A stretch of DNA of 12,933 nucleotides. Source: JACJYC01 sp964558465. Lineage in GTDB: Bacteria; Bacteroidota; Bacteroidia; Chitinophagales; Saprospiraceae. A program made the position numbers and the translations under genes. Positions within the stretch are counted from its first letter, which is position 1. The number at the start of each line of letters is the position of its first letter. Shown here one piece after another: positions 1 through 7,590 of the stretch. Under the pieces are notes generated by a model that was not told the DNA's origin, made no database searches, and saw nothing but the letters and a program-made list of their open reading frames with translations. The stretch is taken from assembly GCA_964558465.1 (NCBI GenBank), contig CAZLEF010000127.1, positions 1 to 12,933 of the forward strand, read 5' to 3'.

Positions 1-126
1 CTGATCGGCATTCCGGATGGCTTCGGCGGCGTTGATGTCGTTTGGAGACGTTTCATCGAGCAACCCGCAGGAAGAAAGGATCAGGGCGACCGTCGAAAAT
101 ATGATGAATAAATATTTGATTTTCAT
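1..126 (-). CDS. SusD/RagB-family outer-membrane lipoprotein, N-terminal fragment
   Basis: Only the first 42 codons are in the window; the gene continues past the left edge. The start ATG is at 126-124. The N-terminus is a lipoprotein signal: MKIKYLFIIF, a hydrophobic stretch, then the lipobox LSSC with the acylated cysteine at residue 20, followed by GLLDETSPNDINAAEAI. The position 23 bases downstream of a SusC homologue on the same strand, together with the LDETSPND-type start of the mature protein, points to the SusD/RagB family, the surface lid that binds ligand for its SusC partner. The two genes are almost certainly one operon. The family call rests on context plus the N-terminus, because the conserved SusD TPR region is outside the window. 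Substrate cannot be inferred. Confidence 0.82.
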   Translation of the reverse strand, partial: MKIKYLFIIFSTVALILSSCGLLDETSPNDINAAEAIRNADQ

Positions 127-149
127 GTGAATAAATTTCCCGGGTTAAA

Positions 150-3100
150 TTAAAAATTAAGGTTTACGCCGCAAAGGAAGGTTCTGGCCTGGGGATATGC
201 GCCGTAGTCGACACCCGCCGTGCGGTCGTCCGAACCGCCTGTCGAGCTCACCTCCGGGTCGAAGCCTTTGTAATTGCTGAACACGTAAGCATTCTGGACT
301 TCCAGGTAAAGCCGGAGTTTGGAGGCCCAGGTGATGTTCCCGAAGGTATAACCCAGCGTAATATTTTGTACCCGGAGGAAAGAACCGTTTTCCAGGAACT
401 GGGTGGAGCCTTCGTAATAATTTTGGTTAATGAAACTGGCGCGCGGGTATTCCGCCTGGTCGCCGGGTTGACGCCAGCGGTTGAGCACGTTGGTGGAATT
501 GTTGGCGTAAACGGAGAAAAGGCCGCCGTCGTTGCTGTAGCCCAGGTTTTCGTAGGTCGGCCGGATGAGGTTGTACACCTCGTTGCCAAAAGAATACCGG
601 AGAAAAACTGTCAGGTCGAACGCTTTCCAGGAGAAGGCATTGGTCAGGCCGCCGAAACCGTCGGGCAGGGCCTTTCCGATGATCTGCGAATCATCGCCGT
701 CGATGACCCCGTTTCCGTCCAGGTCTTCAAAAAGGGCATCGCCGGTTTGCGGGTCGACACCGAGGTATTTCACCCCCCAGAAACTGCCGATGGGTTGGCC
801 GGTTTGCAGGATATGCGTAGGGGCGAGGTCGTTATAGGCGCTGAGCAACACACCATCGGAAGAGAGGCTTTTGATCTCATTTTTAACGTAGGTGAAGTTG
901 AAGTTCAGGTTCCACTTAAAATTCGTTTTTCTGACGACGGTGCTGTTGAGGTTCAATTCCAAGCCGCGGTTCTCCACTTCGCCGCTGTTCCGGGTAACGG
1001 TGGCAAAACCCGTTGTGCCGGGGATGATGTCTTCGCTCAGCAGGTCCGATTTATTCGACTTGAACAATTCGATGGAACCGTTGAACTTTCCGCCCTTCAA
1101 TTCAAAATCGATCCCGAAGTTGGCCACTTTGTTGCTTTGCCAGCTGAGGTTTGGGTCGGCGATATTGCGCAGGATAATGCCGGCGCCGCCATCGTAGCGG
1201 GAAGGCCCGAAGAAGGTAATATTCTGAAAATCACCAATCTCCTGGTCGCCTGTCACGCCATAACTGGCCCGCAGTTTCAGGTCGGTGATGAACCCGTTGT
1301 CGTTAAAAAAGTCTTCCTGGCTGATCCGCCAGGCCAGCGATACGGAAGGGAAATAACCGTACCGGTTGTCCTTTGAAAACCGGGACGAGCCGTCGGCCCG
1401 CATGGAAGCGGTAATGAGGTAACGGTCTTTAAAACCATAATTGACCCTGCCGATGAAGGACAACAGGGAAAAGGACGTGCCCGTGGAAGTAGCGCCGATG
1501 ATGTTGGCCGCACTTGATACTTTCCGGAGGGCGCCGGAAGGAAAACCCTGGCCGATGACGCTTGAACTTTCGGATTCCGTGCGTTGGGCGGTGATGCCGG
1601 CCAGCAGGGTCAGGTTGTGGCTGCCGGATGTCCGTTGCCAGGTGAGGATATTTTCGTTGAGCCAGGTAAGGGCCCGGAAACTGCTTTCCAGCGCTTCGCC
1701 GCCCACTGCTTCGGCGTCGGCGGTTAGGGGTGAAAGGAACTGGTTGTCGGCCAATTGGGTGAAATCGGCGGAAAAGGAGGTTCTGAATTTCAGCGATCCG
1801 GCCAGTTGGTATTCACCGAAAACCGTACCCAGCAGCCGGTACGTGGTAGTGAGGGGTTTAATCTCGATGGCGGATTTTACCGGGTTGTCGGACAGCCAGC
1901 TCACCTGGTAATCTTCAAAAGCGGCATAACTGCCGTCGTCGTTGTATACCGGCATGAGCGGCGAAGCGCCAAGGGCGTTGGTGATGGTGCCGGTATAGGT
2001 GTTGTCGTTGAAGCTCCGGCGGTTGCGGGACCAGGCGGTGGAAATATTGGAACCGATCGTCAGGCGGTCGTTCACATCGTGGTCGAGGTTGAGGCGGTAG
2101 TTGAACCGCCTGTAATAATTTTCGATGATGACACCCTGCTGGTCGAAGAACCCGGCGCTGGTGAAAAAACGGGTTTTGTCGTTGCCGCCCTGGATCGACA
2201 TTTCATAATTGCTGATGGGGGCGGACCGCAAAACTTCATCCAGCCAAACCGTGTTTTGACCGCTGCTGAGGTCGAAGTTTTCCAGCGGATCGGTCAGAAT
2301 GGCCGGATCGAAATCGTCGCCGAAATAGGAATTATCGGCGTTGTAAAGGGCAAGGTCGTTTTGACGGGCTTCTTCGATCAGGCCTACGAATTGTCCGGAA
2401 TCCAGGAAGTCGATCTTCCGGGCTGCCTGCTGCACCCCCGTATACCAATTGAAATTGACATTGGTTTTGCCTTCTTTGCCCCTTTTGGTGGTGATGAGGA
2501 TGACGCCGTTGGCGGCTCTGGCGCCGTAGATGGCCGCAGCCGAGGCGTCTTTCAATATTTCGATACTTTCAATATCGTTGGGATTGATGTCGGAAATGGA
2601 GCTGAGGTTTTGGCCTTTCCCCACCACATTCCGGTCGGTATCGAATGAGGTGGACAAGGCGGAATTGCTCTCGCTCAGCATGGGCACCCCATCCACTACA
2701 TAAAGCGGGTTGCTGCTGCCCCTTACGCTGACGATCAACCCTGCGCCGGGTGTGCCGGACGGGGTGATGACGTTCAGTCCAGACACCCTGCCTTGTACGC
2801 TGGAAGCCAGGTTGGACACCGGCTGGTCCTTGAATTCTTCGTTCCGGATGGAAGAAATGGCGCCGGTCACCTGGCTTTTTTTCTGGACTCCGTAGCCGAC
2901 CACGATGAGTTCGCTCAGGGTCTGTACGTCGCCGGACATCTGGATATTGATTTCCGTTCTTGCGCCCACCTGGATTTCTACAGGGCTATACCCGGTGTAG
3001 GTAACGATCAGGATATCATCCGGACTGCCGACCTGCAGGGTAAACCGCCCGTCGACGTCCGTTACGGTACCCCTGGAGGTACCCTTGATCAGGATGGATG

Positions 3101-3236
3101 CTCCGATCAGGGGTTCGTTATTTCCACCATCTGTGATGACACCTGAAACGGTAATTTCCTGGCCGGAAGCCTGAAAGGAAAGCAGCGTGGTTGCACAAAA
3201 TGCGCAGAGGAGAAAAAGCAGTCGTCGGTTCTTCAT
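150..3236 (-). CDS. SusC/RagA-family TonB-linked outer-membrane transporter
   Basis: A 1028-residue TonB-dependent outer-membrane transporter. I place the start at 3236 (MKNRRLLFLL...), because it gives a clean signal peptide of about 25 residues ending FQASGQ; the frame is open to 3311, but that extension is basic and not signal-like. Visible domains: a carboxypeptidase-regulatory-like beta-sandwich at about residues 27-100 (VSGVITDGGNNEPLIGAS; GTVTDVDGRF), a TonB-box-like stretch LSELIVVGYG at 107-116, and a plug with VRGSSNPLYVVDGVPM at 171-186 and the SusC signature NPNDIESIEILKD ... YGARAANGVILITTKRG at about 218-253. A beta-barrel ends in an aromatic residue (...GVNLNF). The length is normal for SusC. 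The SusD partner follows directly. No ECF sigma/anti-sigma pair or hydrolase is beside it in the window, so the imported ligand (glycan, peptide or other) is unknown. Confidence 0.95.
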   Translation of the reverse strand: MKNRRLLFLLCAFCATTLLSFQASGQEITVSGVITDGGNNEPLIGASILIKGTSRGTVTDVDGRFTLQVGSPDDILIVTYTGYSPVEIQVGARTEINIQMSGDVQTLSELIVVGYGVQKKSQVTGAISSIRNEEFKDQPVSNLASSVQGRVSGLNVITPSGTPGAGLIVSVRGSSNPLYVVDGVPMLSESNSALSTSFDTDRNVVGKGQNLSSISDINPNDIESIEILKDASAAAIYGARAANGVILITTKRGKEGKTNVNFNWYTGVQQAARKIDFLDSGQFVGLIEEARQNDLALYNADNSYFGDDFDPAILTDPLENFDLSSGQNTVWLDEVLRSAPISNYEMSIQGGNDKTRFFTSAGFFDQQGVIIENYYRRFNYRLNLDHDVNDRLTIGSNISTAWSRNRRSFNDNTYTGTITNALGASPLMPVYNDDGSYAAFEDYQVSWLSDNPVKSAIEIKPLTTTYRLLGTVFGEYQLAGSLKFRTSFSADFTQLADNQFLSPLTADAEAVGGEALESSFRALTWLNENILTWQRTSGSHNLTLLAGITAQRTESESSSVIGQGFPSGALRKVSSAANIIGATSTGTSFSLLSFIGRVNYGFKDRYLITASMRADGSSRFSKDNRYGYFPSVSLAWRISQEDFFNDNGFITDLKLRASYGVTGDQEIGDFQNITFFGPSRYDGGAGIILRNIADPNLSWQSNKVANFGIDFELKGGKFNGSIELFKSNKSDLLSEDIIPGTTGFATVTRNSGEVENRGLELNLNSTVVRKTNFKWNLNFNFTYVKNEIKSLSSDGVLLSAYNDLAPTHILQTGQPIGSFWGVKYLGVDPQTGDALFEDLDGNGVIDGDDSQIIGKALPDGFGGLTNAFSWKAFDLTVFLRYSFGNEVYNLIRPTYENLGYSNDGGLFSVYANNSTNVLNRWRQPGDQAEYPRASFINQNYYEGSTQFLENGSFLRVQNITLGYTFGNITWASKLRLYLEVQNAYVFSNYKGFDPEVSSTGGSDDRTAGVDYGAYPQARTFLCGVNLNF

Positions 3237-3332
3237 ACAAAGGCATGAAATTTTGGATTGTGTCGATCGTTTGCAGCGCCTAAAGTTGCGAATATAATTG
3301 GGCCGTACCAAATAAAACGGGAACTATTTGGA

Positions 3333-3360
3333 TGGACGGTGGACGGCCCACGGTGGACGG
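3333..3360. repeat. Heptamer tandem tract (TGGACGG x4, one degenerate)
   Basis: Four consecutive 7-bp units: TGGACGG at 3333-3339 and 3340-3346, CCCACGG at 3347-3353, TGGACGG at 3354-3360. The last unit is also the beginning of the 38-bp repeat. On the minus strand the unit reads CCGTCCA. It lies about 100 bases upstream of the SusC start and downstream of the desaturase stop. Confidence 0.85.
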
Positions 3361-3439
3361 CCAGGCTCCTGAGCGGAGTCGAAGGAGACGATGGACGGCC
3401 AGGCTCCTGAGCGGAGTCGAAGGAGACGGTGGACGGCCA
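3354..3439. repeat. 38-bp tandem repeat with a small palindrome core
   Basis: Two copies of a 38-bp unit, starting at 3354 and 3392 and identical over 37 bases, followed by a third copy of only ten bases (TGGACGGCCA, 3430-3439). Each full copy contains an imperfect palindrome with arms CTCCT and AGGAG around GAGCGGAGTCGA. I recall similar TTCGACTCCGCTCAG-type elements as interspersed intergenic repeats in Bacteroidota and other phyla; that is memory, not a search. The copies are adjacent, without spacers of even size, so this is not a CRISPR. Confidence 0.85.
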
Positions 3440-3450
3440 ACTGCCAACTG
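3437..3450 (-). repeat. Heptamer pair CAGTTGG downstream of the desaturase gene
   Basis: Two perfect 7-bp units, read CAGTTGG on the minus strand, begin 14 bases after the TGA of the desaturase gene. The same heptamer in another phase (AGTTGGC) follows the plus-strand gene ending at 4749, again in sense orientation. Confidence 0.7.
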
Positions 3451-3463
3451 CGGGACTAAACAA

Positions 3464-4240
3464 TCACCCCGCCTTTTCGGCAAATTCACGCTGGAAATCC
3501 GGGCTTTCCGTCTTCAGCCATTTATCCCAGAAAGTGAAATATAGGCCGAAGTTATACTTGTGATACCGGTGATGATGGCTGTGGTGGGTAGCGCCGATGA
3601 GCCATTTCCCAACAGGGTGGTCCACAAACCACCGGGGATAAATTTCAATATCGAGGTGGTTCACAACGCTGGACAAGGTCATGATGGTCAGGTGGATCAC
3701 AACGGCGTAAAGGTGCATGGGGACAATAACCAGGATCAGCGGCAGGATCAGCCCCTCCAGCAGGCCTTCGACCGGATGAAAGGAAAAAGCCGTCCAGGGG
3801 GACGGGATCCGGCTGTCGTGGTGTACTTTATGAACGAGGGGGTATATTTTCGGATGGTGCATCCAGCGGTGCAGCCAGTAATAACAGGTTTCATGGATGA
3901 ACATGGCCACTGCGATACTGACAAAAAACCAGGCCCAGCCGTACAGGCCGGTATCGTCGTAAAGGGCCAGCCAGCCTTTTTGCCAGGCCACTGCCGTACC
4001 CGCGCCAATGACGGCAAAAATCAGTCCGGTCACCATTGACCAGCGGACCTCGGTGAACAACTGGCGTCGGGTATAGGCTTTCCGGCCGATCTTGCGCCGC
4101 TCCCATTTATCGGGTTTCCACCCATAAAAATAAAGATGAAACACCCCGGCGATGAGCAAATAACGGAACATTACCACGGCAAACACAGTTGCCACGGTTG
4201 CTGCAAACATGAACGGATTGGTAAACTCGACTGGCGGCAT
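3464..4240 (-). CDS. Sterol desaturase / fatty acid hydroxylase family membrane protein
   Basis: A 258-residue integral membrane di-iron enzyme. Members of this superfamily hydroxylate or desaturate lipid substrates (sterols, carotenoids, fatty acids, ether lipids) with O2. The histidine clusters that hold the iron pair are all present: HETCYYWLHRWMHH (116-129), HKVHH (137-141), an H183/H195 pair in a membrane segment, and GATHHSHHHRYHKYNFG (217-232). Four or more hydrophobic segments are visible (about residues 10-40, 70-85, 100-118, 160-190). The length fits the short bacterial forms. It is transcribed away from the HEPN-like gene and is probably a single-gene unit. A TAnnTTTG element lies 14 bases before the ATG. 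The substrate cannot be deduced; no isoprenoid or lipid pathway gene is adjacent. Confidence 0.9.
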   Translation of the reverse strand: MPPVEFTNPFMFAATVATVFAVVMFRYLLIAGVFHLYFYGWKPDKWERRKIGRKAYTRRQLFTEVRWSMVTGLIFAVIGAGTAVAWQKGWLALYDDTGLYGWAWFFVSIAVAMFIHETCYYWLHRWMHHPKIYPLVHKVHHDSRIPSPWTAFSFHPVEGLLEGLILPLILVIVPMHLYAVVIHLTIMTLSSVVNHLDIEIYPRWFVDHPVGKWLIGATHHSHHHRYHKYNFGLYFTFWDKWLKTESPDFQREFAEKAG

Positions 4241-4253
4241 ACAATCAAAAAAA

Positions 4254-4261
4254 CAAAAATA
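4254..4261 (-). promoter_or_regulatory. Putative -7 promoter element (TATTTTTG) for the desaturase gene
   Basis: The minus strand reads TATTTTTG, an exact match to the Bacteroidota -7 consensus TAnnTTTG. It sits 14 bases before the start codon, implying a very short leader. No clear -33 TTG was found at the usual spacing, and the surrounding sequence is AT-rich, so a chance match is possible. Confidence 0.4.
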
Positions 4262-4386
4262 GAGATAATCAACGTGAATTGCTGATAAAAATCATCCCGG
4301 AGCGCATTTAAAATCACTGCCGGTCTATGCAACCTGCGCTAAATTTAAGGTGTCCGAATCTGCCTTTTTCCATAAAAAAATTTGTT

Positions 4387-4749
4387 ATGAAGCCAACCAA
4401 CACAGCCGCCTTATTTGCCGACGCCGACCAAATGCTGCTCGCTGCGGAGGCGGAAATGAACCGCTCCACGGAGGATGTCGTAACCCATTTGGTTTGCCAC
4501 AACTCCCGCCAGTCCATCGTCAATTATTTAACGGGGTACCTGCTCGAAAAAGGCGCCAGTCTCCCCCACCCCATTACACTGGCTGCTCTGCAGGAAAATT
4601 GCTCGGCAGTGAATCCCCATTTCAAGGATCTGGATTTATCGCCCATCCATTGCCGGTTTGATGTCGTGGACAATGACTACTGCCTCTCGGTAGAAAAGGT
4701 GGGGGAATGCCTGCGCATTGCGCGTCAGGCCGGGCAGTTGGTTAAGTAG
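4387..4749 (+). CDS. HEPN-like domain small protein
   Basis: A 120-residue soluble protein. I chose ATG 4387 (MKPTNTAALFADADQML); an in-frame ATG at 4327 would add 20 residues that look like untranslated leader. The pattern fits a small four-helix HEPN fold: VVTHLVCHNSRQSIVNYLTG (about residues 27-46), EKGASLPHPITLAALQENC, then a C-terminal helix GECLRIARQAGQLV. HEPN proteins are often RNA-binding or RNase partners of small nucleotidyltransferases. Here the catalytic Rx4-6H motif is not evident and no nucleotidyltransferase gene is adjacent, so a toxin role is unsupported. I recall similar stand-alone proteins across Bacteroidota. A TAAATTTA sequence at 4340-4347 (one mismatch to TAnnTTTG) could be its promoter. 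HEPN membership is a pattern-based judgement. Confidence 0.65.
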   Translation: MKPTNTAALFADADQMLLAAEAEMNRSTEDVVTHLVCHNSRQSIVNYLTGYLLEKGASLPHPITLAALQENCSAVNPHFKDLDLSPIHCRFDVVDNDYCLSVEKVGECLRIARQAGQLVK

Positions 4750-4751
4750 TA

Positions 4752-4765
4752 AGTTGGCAGTTGGC
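4752..4765 (+). repeat. Heptamer pair AGTTGGC directly after a stop codon
   Basis: Two perfect AGTTGGC units begin two bases after the TAG ending the HEPN-like gene. The same heptamer follows the desaturase stop on the other strand. Confidence 0.75.
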
Positions 4766-4782
4766 CCCGCCCTACTGGCGGG
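4766..4782 (+). terminator. GC hairpin after the HEPN-like gene, possible terminator
   Basis: A perfect 6-bp stem CCCGCC / GGCGGG with the 5-base loop CTACT, starting 17 bases after the stop codon. It is followed by TAAAAG rather than a T-run, so intrinsic termination is uncertain; it could equally be an interspersed palindrome. Confidence 0.4.
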
Positions 4783-4820
4783 TAAAAGTTAGCAGTGGAT
4801 GGTCCGTTCCCCTTTGTACC

Positions 4821-4837
4821 GCCGACGTCTCGTCGGT
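4821..4837. repeat. Palindrome CCGACG-TCT-CGTCGG
   Basis: A perfect 6-bp inverted repeat with a 3-base loop, extendable by one G·T pair, in the 282-base gap between two convergent genes. No T-run follows on either strand. Its CGACGT core resembles that of the palindrome embedded in the DUF4157 gene at 11085-11380, but the inner sequences differ. Confidence 0.55.
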
Positions 4838-4862
4838 CGGGCCGAATCCCCCGATTGTACAA

Positions 4863-4890
4863 TTGGCGGTTGGCAGCTTTCAGTTGTAAA
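4863..4890 (+). repeat. Degenerate heptamer tract (TTGGCGG/TTGGCAG/CTTTCAG/TTGTAAA)
   Basis: Four consecutive 7-bp units that share bases mainly at positions 1-2 and 5-7; the first two differ by one base. It is weaker than the other tracts and meaningful mainly because the same period recurs nearby. Confidence 0.45.
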
Positions 4891-4987
4891 AAAATGATTT
4901 ACAGACAATTACAACGAAAGCCCCCAAAGAATGCTCCATAGGAGTTCTAAGAACCTTAGCATGAATTGCCGGCTTTCATTTAACCAA

Positions 4988-5009
4988 CCCCTAAGCAATT
5001 TTTCAGGGG
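4988..5009 (-). terminator. Hairpin downstream of the CBM48 gene
   Basis: In the minus-strand transcript CCCCT pairs with AGGGG, extended by a G·U and an A-U pair, with an 8-base loop. It starts 23 bases after the TAA at 5032. No good U-run follows on this strand. On the plus strand the equivalent stem is followed by a T-rich stretch ending in TTTATTTTTT, so it may instead serve read-through from the HEPN-like gene. Confidence 0.4.
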
Positions 5010-5031
5010 GATGTTTCCTTTCCTTTATTTT

Positions 5032-5346
5032 TTACTTATCGGGCGCAACGACAACCGAGTTTTCCACACCAAATGGCGTCGGGACGTATTTATCGGCTTC
5101 CCAGTCGTTCAACCAGGTTTCGTGGTCGGCCAGATACCGGAACTGATATTCCTGGCCCGGTTGTAATTCTACCGTGGCAGTAAATTCCCCGTTTTTAGCC
5201 TTCATGGGTACGGCGCCTGCCGGATCCCAATTGTTGAAATCGCCAAGCAGTTCAACTTCTTTGGCGCCATTGACAGCTTCCTGCGGCAAACAAAACGTCA
5301 CCTTATAGGCATGTTTTGCTTTGACAAATTGCTTTTTCAGACTCAT
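5032..5346 (-). CDS. Stand-alone CBM48 / isoamylase N-terminal-like protein
   Basis: A 104-residue protein, essentially a single early-set immunoglobulin-like domain of the glycogen-binding type (CBM48, as in the AMPK beta subunit and isoamylase). Motifs in order: KVTFCLP (15-21), VELLGDFNNWDP (31-42), FTATVELQPGQEYQFRYLAD (about 55-74), then W78/W82 and an acidic end VVVAPDK. The start at 5346 (MSLKKQFVKAKHAYKV) is chosen because the family begins just before the first strand; the open frame to 5451 adds 35 residues of unlikely sequence. There is no signal peptide, so it is cytoplasmic. Expected ligand is an alpha-glucan such as glycogen, but no catalytic domain is attached and no glycogen gene is nearby. 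A GATATTTG element (one mismatch to TAnnTTTG) lies about 32 bases before the start. Confidence 0.85.
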   Translation of the reverse strand: MSLKKQFVKAKHAYKVTFCLPQEAVNGAKEVELLGDFNNWDPAGAVPMKAKNGEFTATVELQPGQEYQFRYLADHETWLNDWEADKYVPTPFGVENSVVVAPDK

Positions 5347-5447
5347 GGTGCTGGTTTTTGAAGGTTTACCAATATTGCAAATATCGGGTACTCTGGCGGA
5401 GGGGGAAATGATCTGCGTCAGGGGGAAGGATGATTTTAAATGGTTGG

Positions 5448-5463
5448 CCACGCTGGGGCGTGG
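5448..5463. repeat. Small perfect hairpin CCACGC-TGGG-GCGTGG
   Basis: A 6-bp stem with a 4-base loop in the 219-base gap between the M1 peptidase stop and the CBM48 start. It lies about 100 bases beyond the peptidase stop without a U-run, so a terminator role is only possible. The rest of this gap is G-rich on the plus strand (CCCCTCC/CCCAGCC-like on the minus) with no gene seen. Confidence 0.35.
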
Positions 5464-5565
5464 TTTGGGGGTTCGGGGTTGTTTTTTATCCGCCTGGACC
5501 CCGGATGCAAGGAGGGGGCTGGGTGGAGGGGTTGTTTGGCAAGTCTCCGAAATATTTATTACCAG

Positions 5566-7518
5566 TTATCCTTTCAGGAAAAAACCCGTTTTGGTGTGTC
5601 CAGAACGGGTGGTCAGCACCAGGCGATAGGCGCCTGAGGGCAGATTGCCCAACCCAATCACCCTGTTTTCCCCTTCAAATACTCCTTCTGACATCCGTTG
5701 ACCAAGGGAATTATAGATTTGCCAATGGGTATCGGGTTCCAGATCATGGTCCTGAAACACCTGGATAAAGTCTCCCGCCGGGTTGGGGTAAAGAGCGACT
5801 GTTTCACGGGAAACGGGGTCATAAACGCCTACCAGTTCCATCTGTTCAACCGTGTTGCTGGCGGATATGAGCCAGTAATCCGGGTCGATGGTTACCGATT
5901 CTACGGGGAAGGATACTTTGAAATCAAACAGTTGGCCGTTTTCCAAATGGTCGAGGCGGACCAGCGTATCCATACCCCCGCCGCTGAGCCGGACGGGTAC
6001 GGGCATTTCAAAAAAGTCGACAGAGGGGTGGGAGGTGGTCTGATCGAGCCGGATGTAAACCGTGCCTGCGCCGTTTTGTTCCCAGGCAGCCTGATAGCTG
6101 GGATACCCCTGGCCTTCGTACCAGTCGGCAAAAAACCCGGTAAGATCAACCCCGGAAGCTGTTTCCAGGTGCGTCTTCAGGTTTGGAGTGGTGGCGTAGT
6201 TGAATTGCCGGTCGTTCAGGTAATTGCGAATGCCCTGGAAAAAGGCCTCCTCGCCCAGTTTCCAGCGCAACATATGCAGCAAGTAGGAACCCTTGTTGTA
6301 GGTCAGCCGCCCGCTGAAGATGCGTCCGACATTTTCCGGGTCGTCCACTTTCACGGATCCGCCGGGCTGGGAGACAATATTTTCCACCTTGCCTTTTTTC
6401 CAGTTGTACCAGGTTGTGCCGGTCGGGAAACGCTCGCGGGTCAATCCTTCGAGGTAAGTTGCGAACCCTTCGTTGAGCCAGATATCTTCCCAGGCGCCGC
6501 AGGTCACCATATCGCCGAACCACTGGTGGGCCAGTTCATGGGCCAGCAATCCCCAACCAAAATTCACAACAAAGCTCATGGTCTGGTGTTCCATGCCCCC
6601 GCCCCATCCAAACTGGGCGTGACCGTATTTCTCTGCGTGGAAGGGGTAAGTGACAAAAAGGCTGTCGAAAAACTGGAGGACCTGCACCAGATTGGCGGTG
6701 CCTGCCTGCGCCTGCGCGAGGTTTTCGGGGTATACATAGTTGACCATGGGCAACTGGGCGCCGTTGCTGCTGAGCGGTACGGTATCCGTGTATTGCACGT
6801 AATTGGTCACGGAGACGGCCACCAGGTAGGGAGCGATGGCGTAGCGGTGTTTCCAGTGGTAAACCATATTGTCGCCCTCGGCGATCTCTGACACGAGGGC
6901 GCCGTTGCCGGCCCCGCGGTACTGGGCTGGGGTGGTAATAAAAACGTCGACGCTGTCGATCTTGTCATCCAGACCGTTTTTGCAGGGCCACCAGTCCTGC
7001 GAACCAAAAGGTTCGGAAAGCGTCCAGAGGGAAGGAACGCCGTTGTGTTGCGATTGGATGAACGATCCGAACCCGCTGGAAGGCGGGGCGCCGGAGTAGG
7101 CGATGGTCAGGCTGTCGAGGATACCCGCGGGCAGGGCGGCCGGCAGCGGCACGGTCAGTTGGTAGTCGCCGGTTTGGGCAGCGGTCAGCAGTTGGCCGTG
7201 GTATTCGACGCTGTCGACGGCGAGCTGGGTGGAAAGATCGAAGTTGATTTCGGCGAAGGCATCGGTCAGGGTGGTAAAATAGACGGTGGCTTTGCCCCGG
7301 ATGAAATATTCCGCCGGGTCGATGAACCACTCGAAGCGGTAATATTTCAGGTCGTAGTTATCCGTCAGGAGGTGGTTGGCCGAGGGCGGAAGGTCCAAAA
7401 ACCGGCTATGGGCTTCGGCTTCCTTGCAGATCAGGTTTTCAAAATCTGATTCCGGATTGGTTTGGGCGAGCAAGCCGGTTGAGATGATCATCAGAAGAAA
7501 AGCGAATGAATTTTTCAT
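5566..7518 (-). CDS. Secreted M1-family metallopeptidase with T9SS sorting domain
   Basis: A 650-residue zinc aminopeptidase. The start at 7518 (MKNSFAFLLMIISTGLLAQ) gives a signal peptide cleaved near residue 18; the frame is open to 7539. The gluzincin core is intact: GGMEH (307-311, substrate exopeptidase motif), HELAH (327-331, zinc ligands and base) and N349-E350 (third zinc ligand), spaced HExxH-18-E as the M1 family requires. An N-terminal beta-saddle precedes it (about 45-220, with WWPCKNGLDDK). The last 74 residues, from YPNPAGDF (577) through YNSLGQ, NLPSGAYRLVL to FFLKG, form a Por/type-A sorting domain, so the enzyme should be exported by the type IX system and anchored or released at the surface. 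It probably trims oligopeptides for uptake. It lacks the long C-terminal helical domain of aminopeptidase N. An exact TACCTTTG promoter element lies upstream. Confidence 0.95.
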   Translation of the reverse strand: MKNSFAFLLMIISTGLLAQTNPESDFENLICKEAEAHSRFLDLPPSANHLLTDNYDLKYYRFEWFIDPAEYFIRGKATVYFTTLTDAFAEINFDLSTQLAVDSVEYHGQLLTAAQTGDYQLTVPLPAALPAGILDSLTIAYSGAPPSSGFGSFIQSQHNGVPSLWTLSEPFGSQDWWPCKNGLDDKIDSVDVFITTPAQYRGAGNGALVSEIAEGDNMVYHWKHRYAIAPYLVAVSVTNYVQYTDTVPLSSNGAQLPMVNYVYPENLAQAQAGTANLVQVLQFFDSLFVTYPFHAEKYGHAQFGWGGGMEHQTMSFVVNFGWGLLAHELAHQWFGDMVTCGAWEDIWLNEGFATYLEGLTRERFPTGTTWYNWKKGKVENIVSQPGGSVKVDDPENVGRIFSGRLTYNKGSYLLHMLRWKLGEEAFFQGIRNYLNDRQFNYATTPNLKTHLETASGVDLTGFFADWYEGQGYPSYQAAWEQNGAGTVYIRLDQTTSHPSVDFFEMPVPVRLSGGGMDTLVRLDHLENGQLFDFKVSFPVESVTIDPDYWLISASNTVEQMELVGVYDPVSRETVALYPNPAGDFIQVFQDHDLEPDTHWQIYNSLGQRMSEGVFEGENRVIGLGNLPSGAYRLVLTTRSGHTKTGFFLKG

Positions 7519-7590
7519 GGATTTAAAAATTTTGAGCAACGAGTTTGAATATGGACAAATGCATTCTCAGCAATTATAACAACCCGGCTG

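Noticed and set aside
366..2648. Long plus-strand open frames opposite the SusC gene (336 and 297 codons).
   Set aside because: They are antisense to a gene with unmistakable SusC motifs. The translations are valine/glycine-rich with no recognisable domain, as expected for the frame opposite a moderately GC-rich coding sequence.
3237..3311. A 25-residue N-terminal extension of the SusC gene from an upstream in-frame ATG.
   Set aside because: The extension is basic, is not conserved in style, and would bury the signal peptide that begins at 3236.
3354..3439. A possible CRISPR array from the 38-bp repeats.
   Set aside because: The copies are directly adjacent with no unique spacers, there are only two full copies, and no cas gene is nearby.
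5698..6891. A 397-codon plus-strand open frame opposite the M1 peptidase.
   Set aside because: The minus strand encodes the intact HExxH-18-E metallopeptidase and a T9SS tail; the antisense frame shows no motif or start signal.
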